From assembly GCA_027578815.1 (NCBI GenBank), contig JANBTH010000350.1, positions 1 to 19,958 on the forward strand: DNA of 19,958 nucleotides, read 5' to 3'. The stretch comes from Coemansia sp. RSA 1804. Taxonomy: Eukaryota; Kickxellomycota; Kickxellomycetes; Kickxellales; Kickxellaceae. The notes below the pieces were generated by a model that was given only the letters and a program-made list of their open reading frames with translations, had not been told where the DNA came from and did not search any database. Made by a program: the position numbers and the translations under genes. Below are positions 8,556 through 16,236 of the stretch, piece by piece (the first letter of the stretch is position 1; each line of letters starts with the position of its first letter).

Positions 8556-8724
8556 ATGATAATAACAGACACGGCCATATTCCCTGTTCCAGTCTTCTTT
8601 ATCTTTGCCTCGCACCATACTTTGTTTGTCATCTTTTTTTTTGGGATCTGTATCACAGGTCTTGTACTTCTTCATAACCATATTCCAAATCTCACTTTCT
8701 ACCATCTTTATTCCTACACTAACA

Positions 8725-11700
8725 ATGTTCATTACATCGTCTTTTCTTGCGGATGATAAATCCAGCTCTTTATCGGATATAGATACTAGTGCATTCTTTC
8801 TTCTATCGCCAGATACCAAGCCGTCTGCCATTGTCGATCCAACAATGAACCTTAACTCAGTCATGCCTGCAAACACACACATTGCACCCATAAGCACGGA
8901 CCCTATATCTGCCGTACACATCACCCGTTCTGTAAGCACTGCAGATCTCGTCAGCACTGTCAGCCATGCTGGACAGAATGCTAGCGGCAATGTGCTGGCA
9001 ACGCCTATAGCATCGGAGTCGCTCTATGTAACTGCCGCTACAACCACAGCGGCAACAAAGGAAGACTCCCCTATGCAGAGCTCCAAAGCTAGCAGCAAGA
9101 CAGGCAATCGCAAAAGAGCACGCGCCACATCCGAACAGGTCACCGTGTTAGAATCTGTTTTTATGGTTAATCGCTCGCCTGCAAGTCGTGTTCGTGAAGA
9201 CTTGGCAGCACGCTTGGGAATGGCTCCAAGGCAGGTCCAGGTGTGGTTCCAAAACCGGCGTGCCAAAGAAAAAACCCAGCAACGCAATCCCCGTGGATTA
9301 CAGCATCATCCATCCATTCTTCTTGATCAGCTGGCATATACTAATGGCCCGCAGGACTTTTATTCCATGGCAATGGCGACTACTATCGGTGGTGGACCAG
9401 GCGGATTTCCAGGCAACTCTGCTGTGTTGGGATATTCGCCTAGTGGCAGCGCTGCTGCTGGGCCGTCAGCCATACATCAACAGCCAGGCTCTCTCGCGGA
9501 TAGCCACGGACCTTTTTCTGCTGCTGCTGGACCAGCATCATCTGGCACCTGGCTAGGTTGGAGTTTTGACATGATGCAACAGGGGCACCCTCAATCAAAT
9601 TTGAGTCGATGCTTACCTGCTGGTATGGTCCCCCAAACCACATTTCCACAGAATGCAAACATTAGCAACGTCCAGTTGGTCGGTGGGGATTCTCCATACG
9701 ATGGCATTTCCCATCTCTCGAGCGACATCCTACAAGCATCTGCTCTAAAGAGCATGCCAGAGACTATGCATATTGATTACGGCGCTGCTAGTTCCACAGG
9801 CGCTACTACTGCTTTAACATTGCTGCACGCCGCTAATATCGCCGATAGTAGACGCGAGTCAGAGGCATCTGGAATCACTGCTGTCGCGTCACCAGGCGGG
9901 CCAGGAAGTGCTACACTGGCATTTGGCTCTGCTTCTGCCACTGCTTCAAACATTGCATCACCAACAGCAACACCTATATCAGGCTCTGCGGCAGCAGTAA
10001 TCAAGGCCTCAGTGCTGGCTGATCAAAATGGCAGCCATAGATCACAAGGGCCGTTCGACTCAAGATACACCTCGTCGGCATCATTGGTGCCACCAGTGTC
10101 TCCAACAGCATCTCCTATTCGACCAGCACCCAAGCTATCTCATGGCAGCACCAGCACCAGCACCAGCAGCGAAAATATTCAAAGAGATCACGGTTCAGAC
10201 TTTGTTTGCTCTCCTAATACAACAGCTCCCGTTTCTGCTAACAACGGCACGCTTGGCAGTCGATGCGACGCTGCAGGTCGCCGTCCCGCACCACTTACGC
10301 TTGTCCGCCAACAGAACACTGCTGGACCCAATGGTCTAGCGTCTGGAGGTAATGGAAGGCCGCTGCAAGGAGACATGGGCTTTGGCGGGATAAATACAGG
10401 AATGGCCATGGCGCTAAGTGGACGATTGGCCCTGGGATATTCGCCATTTATTCCCGAGATTCCGTCGTACATGTTACTTGATGCGACTCGACTTTCTGTT
10501 GGCAGTTGGATACGTGTGCCTATGGATGACACTGAGCTTACCTGCCATGCATGCGTAGCGCCCCCGCCACTCAAGCCAGTGATGCGCCCTGGAAATCATC
10601 GACCGGCTGAGCTTGATTCGCTTATTGGCGAATTCCAATGGATTATTAGCAGCGCTGGCCAGCGATACAAGATGGTTCTGTCGTATAGCGCGATATCTCG
10701 GATCAAGTTCCGCGAGCTGCCCGATACTGCCGCCTCTCTTGTCGATGTTTCGTCAGACTCTGTGAGCAATCCGCAGGCTGCGTTGTCGCTCCTTAGCTGT
10801 GCGCTAAAGAATCCGCAGGCCAAGGGCGAGCTGTCGATCCATATCTATGATTTGCCTACGTACTATCTTCAGACAGCAAACGGCTCGTGGAAGGAGATTG
10901 GCGACTTTTCTGAAAACCTAAGTGCCTCCAACACAGGCGTACACACAATATCTGGATCATTTGCCACGTTGTTTTACAAGCTGCGCATCCTACTTGCGAC
11001 ATGCTCAAGACTGAAGATTGCCGCGGATCCACTGATGTCGCTGTGGCTCGGAAACATGGACGACCCCTATTCAGCGTTTTCAGCAATACCACATAACGCG
11101 TGGACCCCCTGTGCAGAGGCTGTGTGCCTACATTCTGCTAAGCGCAGCAACCATCAAGCGCCTGATCACGAAGGTAGCGGTAACGACAAAGCGTGTCTTA
11201 CTCCAGGAATGTTTAGCGGGGTCACTACAGGGGACCTGCCACCGGCACTGAGCACATCGGGCATTTTGCCTGTCTTTGGTGCCGGCATGCCCATGTCTGC
11301 GGTTTCATCAACAATTGGAACACTGACACCAACACCAACATCTGCTGGGTGCTTCCAGGTGAATCTTCCTTTCTTGAATGCACCAATGCCACCAGCGCTG
11401 GGCTCGGCCAGGAGCTCTGCTTTTGCCTTCCAGGATCCCACGCAGGCAGCTTATACTAATACTGTGGCAGCAGCCATAGCAACGGGTGCCAGTGGTATAG
11501 GATCGCTACCTCTGAAGACGCAGCGCTCGGCATCACTTCCATTTATCCGCTCTGGGACAAGTAATGGCGGTGGCACAAATACAAAGGCTAACCCTAGCAG
11601 CAGTCTCTGCCGAAGCATCGAAAGCGATGGACTGTTGCCTGTGGATGCAGACAGCCCCGATGTTCTGGAACAGCAGCCGACAAATAGCGATGGCAATGGC

Positions 11701-12960
11701 AGCGACTCTTTAGCAGCTGGTTCAGGGTGTGACTCTTCTGTTGGTTTGGGGATCTCAAACACACCGCCTCCTTTGCCGACCGCTATTCCTCTGCGGCATC
11801 GGGCCTCGTGTAACCATCTGCGGCGTCCAGCTCCATACCAGATTGCTCTTCCAGCAGCTAGCCCACGCGTGAATAGTCCGCAGATGAGCCCCTCGTCCTT
11901 TTGGCATGCTCACAATCTGCGCAGGACATCGCGCGATTCACTGTCTAACTACTTTAACGGCCAGTCTGCCACTGGGCATACTGGCCAGACTTCTGTATCA
12001 CAGGCTAGCTTACCCAATGCAGTACCTGGCCGCCGAGAATCCGATACTGAGCTGGCGCTAGCGATGAACAGCGTGTTTGCTAACGGGAATGTACTTGGTG
12101 CGCACCGCCGTGGCATGAGCGATTTTTATGGAGTCTCGGCAATACTACCTTCGCCTTTATCCAACGTCACTATGACGGCAGCGGAGGCGGTCGCTTCGGC
12201 TTCTTCGATATCTTCTGACACGAACGTTGACTTGGGTGTTCTTGACAGTGCCAATTTGAACAATGTGGCCTATGGGATCAACACATCCACACAACAGAGT
12301 AGTCGAACCGAAATTCAGTCTTCATCTGCACAAGAGGCAGGCTCTGATGCGCCAACCGTATCTAGCTTTGCCAGTTCTGCGAGCGTCTCGTTGCTCACTC
12401 CTGCTGACTTTGGTGGATCGTTTGCAAAACATGCCTACGCAACTGGCGAGGAGGGCACCAGTATCAACCCTGGCATTATTGATCCCAATATGTTTATGAC
12501 ACTGGTCAACGCTATGAACGATGCATCAGCAAGCCAAATCATTAATTCCGCTGATAATACTGTTTCTGCTGGCACAATGCGCTATTCAGCATCCGCCGAC
12601 CAGTTGAACCCAGCGACATCTCCGTTTGATTCAAACTCGCTTTTGACTGCTCAGACTGACATAGCCAGGAATCGTGGAAGCGAACCGCAAGCAATGGACT
12701 GGTGTTTTGATTGGAGCCAAACAACAAGTAACGGTGATGGTGAATTGCAGCATAAGGTTGTTGCAAACACCGGCCAAGCCAAACCCAAAGCAAACGATAG
12801 CAGTGCTATTGATAGAGCCAAAACCACATGCATTGAATCTTCAACATCCGATAGCCAGATTATGAATATTGACTGGGAAGACAAAGACTGCTTGCCTGTG
12901 GCTACCTGTGCTTCGGAAGAGGCGACTGTTGTTTCTACAGCTAACAGAATCCACAACTAA
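8725..12960 (+). CDS. Homeodomain transcription factor, 1411 residues
   Basis: The homeodomain spans about residues 127-186. It has a basic arm (NRKRARATSEQ) and the recognition helix RQVQVWFQNRRAKEK, with the invariant Trp174, Phe175, Asn177 and Arg179. Homeodomain position 50 is Gln, which in known proteins favours TAAT-type sites. A second conserved-looking block lies at about 572-791, including SVGSWIRVPMDDTELTCHAC, an IGEFQWIISSAGQRYKMVLS strand pattern and LSIHIYDLPTYYLQ. Fungal homeodomain factors such as fission yeast Phx1 also have an N-terminal homeodomain and a downstream conserved region, so a Phx1-like factor is my best guess. The rest is Ser/Ala/Thr/Gly-rich and probably disordered. 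The frame is open upstream to about 8605 without an ATG, and the ATG at 8725 (CTAACAATG) is the first. An acceptor-like CAG at 8658 lies in the leader. No intron is needed in the coding part. Confidence 0.92.
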   Translation: MFITSSFLADDKSSSLSDIDTSAFFLLSPDTKPSAIVDPTMNLNSVMPANTHIAPISTDPISAVHITRSVSTADLVSTVSHAGQNASGNVLATPIASESLYVTAATTTAATKEDSPMQSSKASSKTGNRKRARATSEQVTVLESVFMVNRSPASRVREDLAARLGMAPRQVQVWFQNRRAKEKTQQRNPRGLQHHPSILLDQLAYTNGPQDFYSMAMATTIGGGPGGFPGNSAVLGYSPSGSAAAGPSAIHQQPGSLADSHGPFSAAAGPASSGTWLGWSFDMMQQGHPQSNLSRCLPAGMVPQTTFPQNANISNVQLVGGDSPYDGISHLSSDILQASALKSMPETMHIDYGAASSTGATTALTLLHAANIADSRRESEASGITAVASPGGPGSATLAFGSASATASNIASPTATPISGSAAAVIKASVLADQNGSHRSQGPFDSRYTSSASLVPPVSPTASPIRPAPKLSHGSTSTSTSSENIQRDHGSDFVCSPNTTAPVSANNGTLGSRCDAAGRRPAPLTLVRQQNTAGPNGLASGGNGRPLQGDMGFGGINTGMAMALSGRLALGYSPFIPEIPSYMLLDATRLSVGSWIRVPMDDTELTCHACVAPPPLKPVMRPGNHRPAELDSLIGEFQWIISSAGQRYKMVLSYSAISRIKFRELPDTAASLVDVSSDSVSNPQAALSLLSCALKNPQAKGELSIHIYDLPTYYLQTANGSWKEIGDFSENLSASNTGVHTISGSFATLFYKLRILLATCSRLKIAADPLMSLWLGNMDDPYSAFSAIPHNAWTPCAEAVCLHSAKRSNHQAPDHEGSGNDKACLTPGMFSGVTTGDLPPALSTSGILPVFGAGMPMSAVSSTIGTLTPTPTSAGCFQVNLPFLNAPMPPALGSARSSAFAFQDPTQAAYTNTVAAAIATGASGIGSLPLKTQRSASLPFIRSGTSNGGGTNTKANPSSSLCRSIESDGLLPVDADSPDVLEQQPTNSDGNGSDSLAAGSGCDSSVGLGISNTPPPLPTAIPLRHRASCNHLRRPAPYQIALPAASPRVNSPQMSPSSFWHAHNLRRTSRDSLSNYFNGQSATGHTGQTSVSQASLPNAVPGRRESDTELALAMNSVFANGNVLGAHRRGMSDFYGVSAILPSPLSNVTMTAAEAVASASSISSDTNVDLGVLDSANLNNVAYGINTSTQQSSRTEIQSSSAQEAGSDAPTVSSFASSASVSLLTPADFGGSFAKHAYATGEEGTSINPGIIDPNMFMTLVNAMNDASASQIINSADNTVSAGTMRYSASADQLNPATSPFDSNSLLTAQTDIARNRGSEPQAMDWCFDWSQTTSNGDGELQHKVVANTGQAKPKANDSSAIDRAKTTCIESSTSDSQIMNIDWEDKDCLPVATCASEEATVVSTANRIHN

Positions 12961-13295
12961 AATGAAAAATATCACCAGATAGTCTACTTTTCTTCCATAG
13001 CAACTCCCTTTTTCATGCCAAAGTCCGGACAACATAAGCACACACACATACGCACACATGTTTTTTGCTTCATTTAATTTTCTCTGTCGAATCTCGCATT
13101 GTATCATTTTAACTTTGATATCGAGATAACTGGAATTGTTTGTTGTGGAACCGCAAAACAATCCGCATATAAAACCCTACGGCTTGCCCTATTATATGAA
13201 ATGAGTTGTGCTTTGAAAATTACTCAACAAATACATTCGGCGTAGGAACACATAAAAAACCCGCTTTGCTATTTCTGTTCAATATCATAATATGA
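12961..13295. other. Spacer between convergent genes (homeobox and CHS5)
   Basis: The homeobox gene (+) and CHS5 (-) end toward each other across 335 AT-rich bases. The spacer holds a short CA-type repeat near 13038-13060 and must contain both 3' ends. I saw no exact AATAAA signal for either gene and no gene in the spacer. Confidence 0.6.
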
Positions 13296-14225
13296 CTACA
13301 CGTAAAACTTGATTGCTGGTTGAAGTTTGCCATTCGCCTCACAGGCAAGAAGCCAGTCCGGCTTAACAACAGGTATGTTAAAATGAAGAGTAGATTCATA
13401 GTCGGACCCAGTCTTGAAGCGAGTGATGAAATGGGTAGCGCTCAACGAAACCTGGTCTGTCCACGATGCACCAATGCGCTTCACGGTCTCTTTGAGATTC
13501 TCAATCTCTTCCTGCGAGTCGCATTCCCCAAAGCACACGCACACGCCGACCAGGTTGTCTAGTTTGTGAGTCCTGGTGGTGACGGTATTGGAAAAAAATA
13601 CACCGGCCGATGTGCGCATCTCAATCTTGAACTCGTACTCGTGGTCCACATCTAGCCCAGTTGTTTTGACGGCTCTGATGCTGTTAGCTGTCTCTGGTGT
13701 TGATGGCATTGCCTGCATCATCCTTTGGCCATCCCGATACAGGTGAAGCGACCGCAACTCTGCAGACGCAAGGTCAAGTGGCTCCCACTCGATAATGGCC
13801 CATGTCTGTGTTGTATGGCCAATGCGAATGACTGGTGCTTTAGGCTGCTTTGTGCCAAACTCTAAGAGAATGTGCTCCTGCAACTCACGGAATTCGCAGC
13901 GTTGTCTTTTCTCAGCCTCTCTATCGCGATCCACATTAATGTTGACAACGGAGCCTAATACAACACCCTTTGGTAAAAGTACGGCTGGAAATTCAATCAA
14001 CTGGTAATCATCAGTAAGGAGACCAGCCTAAATGAAGAAAAACACAAGAGATTTTTTTAGCTCACATTAGGCAAGGAAAGATGGCAGAATGAGATTGCTA
14101 TTGATGCATGCCAGAAGTAGATGGACAGACCCGAATAGAATTGCAATCGTTTTCAAATTCCGTATACTTACCATGCCAGCATCCAACTTTCCAACGGTGA
14201 ACTGTGCCGATTTTGCCTGTGCCAT
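13296..14225 (-). CDS. CHS5: Chs5, exomer scaffold subunit (two exons: 14172-14225 and 13296-14027)
   Basis: Chs5 scaffolds exomer, the Arf1-recruited coat at the trans-Golgi network that exports chitin synthase Chs3 and other cargo. Exon 1 encodes 18 residues containing TVGKLDAGM and exon 2 resumes in phase 0 with AGLLTDDYQLIEFPAVLLP. The join rebuilds the conserved Chs5 N-terminus, which in yeast forms the dimer and holds the ChAP adaptors. An FN3 domain follows at about residues 78-174 (ending THKLD), then a BRCT domain at about 177-261 (with VVKPDWLLAC). FN3 plus BRCT is the Arf1-binding module of yeast Chs5. The ATG at 14225 has an in-frame TAA 21 bases upstream, so the start is firm. 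The predicted protein is 261 residues and stops right after the BRCT, whereas yeast Chs5 has about 670 with a long charged tail. Confidence 0.93.
14028..14171 (-). other. CHS5 intron (phase 0)
   Basis: On the - strand the intron starts ATG|GTAAGTATACG at 14171 and ends CTTCATTTAG at 14028, giving 144 bases. A branch-like CTAAT lies at 14070-14066, about 38 bases before the acceptor. Protein homology on both sides fixes the junction. It is the only well-supported coding intron in the window and serves as a model for this genome's splice signals. Confidence 0.9.
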
Positions 14226-14343
14226 CTCGTTTGAGTGAAGGTTTTACCTGTGTGATAATAATATGCCAGGGACAAGTTGAAGCCGAGAAGTGAATATGGA
14301 AAATTACGATTGCCAAAAAAGAGAAGAAAAACAAGATTGGAAA

Positions 14344-14352
14344 CTTTTTAAA
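14344..14352 (-). promoter_or_regulatory. TATA-like AT box upstream of CHS5
   Basis: TTTAAAAAG on the - strand lies 127 bases upstream of the CHS5 ATG. A nearly identical box lies 125 bases upstream of the CSL gene. The surrounding DNA is AT-rich, so the match is weak evidence. The spacer 14226-14456 between CHS5 and IPI3 shows no gene. Confidence 0.25.
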
Positions 14353-14456
14353 GTAAAAAGTTTGTAAACAAAAATTCATAGAAAAGCCAAACAAGTAGAG
14401 AAAAGGGAGGATTGTGAAGAGTAGTCAAAGAAACTGACTGCCATTTCATGTGGCAC

Positions 14457-15938
14457 TCAGCTCTGCTGTCGCGCGCGAAGCCACTCTGTAACAGCGCTTT
14501 GATACAGCTCATCATTCAGCCGACGTGTTCTGGAATGGTGTGTTTGGAGCCTCTCCACTTGCTGTTGCAGCTCCACAATCTGTCGCTCGGATGATCCATT
14601 CTGCGGACGCAAATTCTCTAGTACGGTGATATCGGCACGGGATGCTTGGCCATATGGAGTGGAAGCTTCTAAAGAGTCATCAAACTGTTCCATATCCCTG
14701 GTAGCATCAACAAGTTTTTTCTTGATCAGCGACTCGAAAGCAGTGTTGGTTCTACTTTCCGCACTTTGCACAAGCCGCTGGAGCGGCGTGAAGCTTATCT
14801 CAGAAACCTTATGCGGGACTGGCTGTTCAACCATCGTTTCTGGCCGAAGCAGACCAGTGTGAATTGACGCCCTAGGTCCGCCGAGCTGCGGAGGTGCCAG
14901 TCGCGAGCTTAATTGAACAACTCCTGAACCCAGCTGCTTGTCGCTGATTGTCCGCAGACACTGGCGACTTGCAGTATCCCAAACCCTAATGTCACCGCCT
15001 TCGCTTGCAGACACAAGTAGCGTTCCGTCAAAATTAAGACAGAGGGCTGCTACATCTTTATAAGCAGTTGGATAGCGGAAATCGTGTTTCGAAAGAACAA
15101 CATCGCCTGTTCCCCCGAGCGCTACAAGGCCTACCTCTGCATTCTCCGTGCCACTCTGGGAGCTGGATTTCCCATATGCAAAAAGGTTTGTCTGAAAAAG
15201 CCCGGCACCTGTTGCCGCAAATACGCGTGTTTCACCTTTGTCTACAGCAATGTCATTCACGATCCCTGGATAAAGAAGAGTTGAAAGAAGCTCTGCACTT
15301 CCAACATAATCCTCGCGGTTGTGGCCAATACGTACCCGCCATTGCTTGCAGGTGTGGTCCTTGCTGGCTGTGTATAATCTTCCCCGACCAGCAAGAATGC
15401 CCGGCCCAGCCATGTGCAAGGTAGTTACCGCTAGCGTGTGCCCCATCAGCGATACAACCGGCATAGCGGCTGCGTCTCTGGCTGCAAAATGATCCAGCGT
15501 CTGAGCGAGCATCCATATATGCACGGCAGCATCTTCACCACCAGAGACAAGAACCCCCTCGCTGCCACATAGCGAGGTTACGGCGCCATAGTGAGCATCC
15601 CACGACCGTAGCATTCGTCCCGATGCGGTTGCCCAGATCATGATTCTGCCTGACCTTGCACCTGCTGCCAAATATGCACCTCTGTTCAATACATGCACGC
15701 AGGAAATCTCTTCAGGAAAGGGAAAAGTAAATTTCTGGCTCGTATCACCACGGTTAAGCGTGTAGATATGGCACAATGGCTTCTTCGCATCTACGGCTGC
15801 CATCCATGTATCGCAAAGATCAAGTCCATATCGACCACTGACGCTAACTCCCAGGCCCTGAGCAAGCTTGGTTCCTCTGCGCAAATCATATATTTGCACC
15901 CCGTTACTAGTTCCCACCGTGACAATCTCTGTAAACAT
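14457..15938 (-). CDS. IPI3: Ipi3 (WDR18-like) WD40 protein of the Rix1 complex
   Basis: The 493-residue protein begins MFTEIVTVGTSNGVQIYDL, the typical Ipi3/WDR18 start that forms a WD40 blade directly at the N-terminus. WD-type blades follow, with GRIMIW near 97-102, AHYGAVTSLCGSEGVLVSGG near 115-134, VHIW near 139-142, SKDHTCKQWRV near 192-202 and GGDIRVWDTAS near 314-324. The last 55 residues form a coiled-coil helix (ERQIVELQQQVERLQ) ending EWLRARQQS, matching the C-terminal helix of this family. Ipi3 works with Rix1 and Ipi1 on pre-60S particles, in ITS2 removal and in coupling to the Rea1 ATPase. This function comes from the family. The gene has no intron and stops 231 bases before CHS5 starts on the same strand. 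CSL-like and WD40 neighbours do not suggest a shared pathway. Confidence 0.92.
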   Translation of the reverse strand: MFTEIVTVGTSNGVQIYDLRRGTKLAQGLGVSVSGRYGLDLCDTWMAAVDAKKPLCHIYTLNRGDTSQKFTFPFPEEISCVHVLNRGAYLAAGARSGRIMIWATASGRMLRSWDAHYGAVTSLCGSEGVLVSGGEDAAVHIWMLAQTLDHFAARDAAAMPVVSLMGHTLAVTTLHMAGPGILAGRGRLYTASKDHTCKQWRVRIGHNREDYVGSAELLSTLLYPGIVNDIAVDKGETRVFAATGAGLFQTNLFAYGKSSSQSGTENAEVGLVALGGTGDVVLSKHDFRYPTAYKDVAALCLNFDGTLLVSASEGGDIRVWDTASRQCLRTISDKQLGSGVVQLSSRLAPPQLGGPRASIHTGLLRPETMVEQPVPHKVSEISFTPLQRLVQSAESRTNTAFESLIKKKLVDATRDMEQFDDSLEASTPYGQASRADITVLENLRPQNGSSERQIVELQQQVERLQTHHSRTRRLNDELYQSAVTEWLRARQQS

Positions 15939-16058
15939 ACTCTAGCAAAAAAGAAAGACTTGGGTTAATTCCGGACAATAAACGAATTAGAAATAAAATG
16001 CTCTGTTTCTCAAATAGAGTGAGATAGAGCTTGTGTGCAACCAAACAGGAATTACAGA

Positions 16059-16145
16059 CTAAAAGGCACTGGTTATGGGTGGGGCGCCTACAATCTGATA
16101 AAGGTTTGAAGGGCGCCCCAACTCAACAAATCTTGCAAAAGGCAT
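16059..16145 (-). other. Possible uORF in the IPI3 leader (28 codons)
   Basis: An ATG at 16145 opens a frame of 28 codons that ends 120 bases before the IPI3 start. Its first residues, MPFARFVELGR, resemble the beginning of ribosomal protein L14, but the similarity stops there and there is no room for an L14 gene. It would count as a uORF only if IPI3 transcripts start upstream of 16145. Confidence 0.2.
16080..16120. repeat. 9-bp GC-rich inverted repeat
   Basis: TGGGGCGCC at 16080-16088 and its exact complement GGCGCCCCA at 16112-16120 flank a 23-base spacer in otherwise AT-rich DNA. It lies about 150 bases upstream of the IPI3 ATG, in a promoter-like position. It could be a stem or a pair of protein sites. 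Confidence 0.6.
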
Positions 16146-16236
16146 TCCACGATAGTAGCAGCCATCAGAAAAAGAAGATAAGAAATTGAAATTTCTAGGT
16201 ATGGTCTTAATAAGAAAACAATATATAGCTTTGACA

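Larger units (their letters stand above)
3880..8724 (+). other. Long pyrimidine-rich region without a convincing protein gene
   Basis: This stretch of about 4.8 kb separates the U-box gene from the homeobox ATG. From about 4200 on, the + strand is rich in C and T: rows I counted by hand near 5000, 5200 and 7600 are about 77-82 percent pyrimidine, and one near 6300 is about 62 percent. Open frames here are short, Leu/Ser/Pro/Cys-rich on the + strand, and show no domain, as expected from CT-rich noncoding DNA. It holds simple repeats, a hairpin and several good splice-site combinations, annotated separately. It could be a long spliced 5' leader of the homeobox gene, a large regulatory intergenic region, or a noncoding-RNA locus. 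I saw no tRNA or transposon. Confidence 0.6.
15939..16236 (-). other. Spacer between the CSL gene and IPI3, with an upstream short ORF
   Basis: This 298-base region holds the CSL 3' end and the IPI3 promoter and leader. It contains an AT-rich TATATAT patch near 16220, a 28-codon ORF (16145 to 16059) and a 9-bp inverted repeat at 16080-16120. No other gene is supported. Confidence 0.5.

Noticed and set aside
8605..8724. Extension of the homeobox frame upstream to a TTG at 8605
   Set aside because: No ATG in this part; the translated stretch is hydrophobic from a CT-rich leader, and an acceptor-like CAG lies at 8658. The first ATG is at 8725.
10141..10170. CAGCAC-type trinucleotide/hexamer run in the homeobox gene
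   Set aside because: In-frame Ser/Thr repeat in a disordered region; ordinary coding low-complexity sequence.
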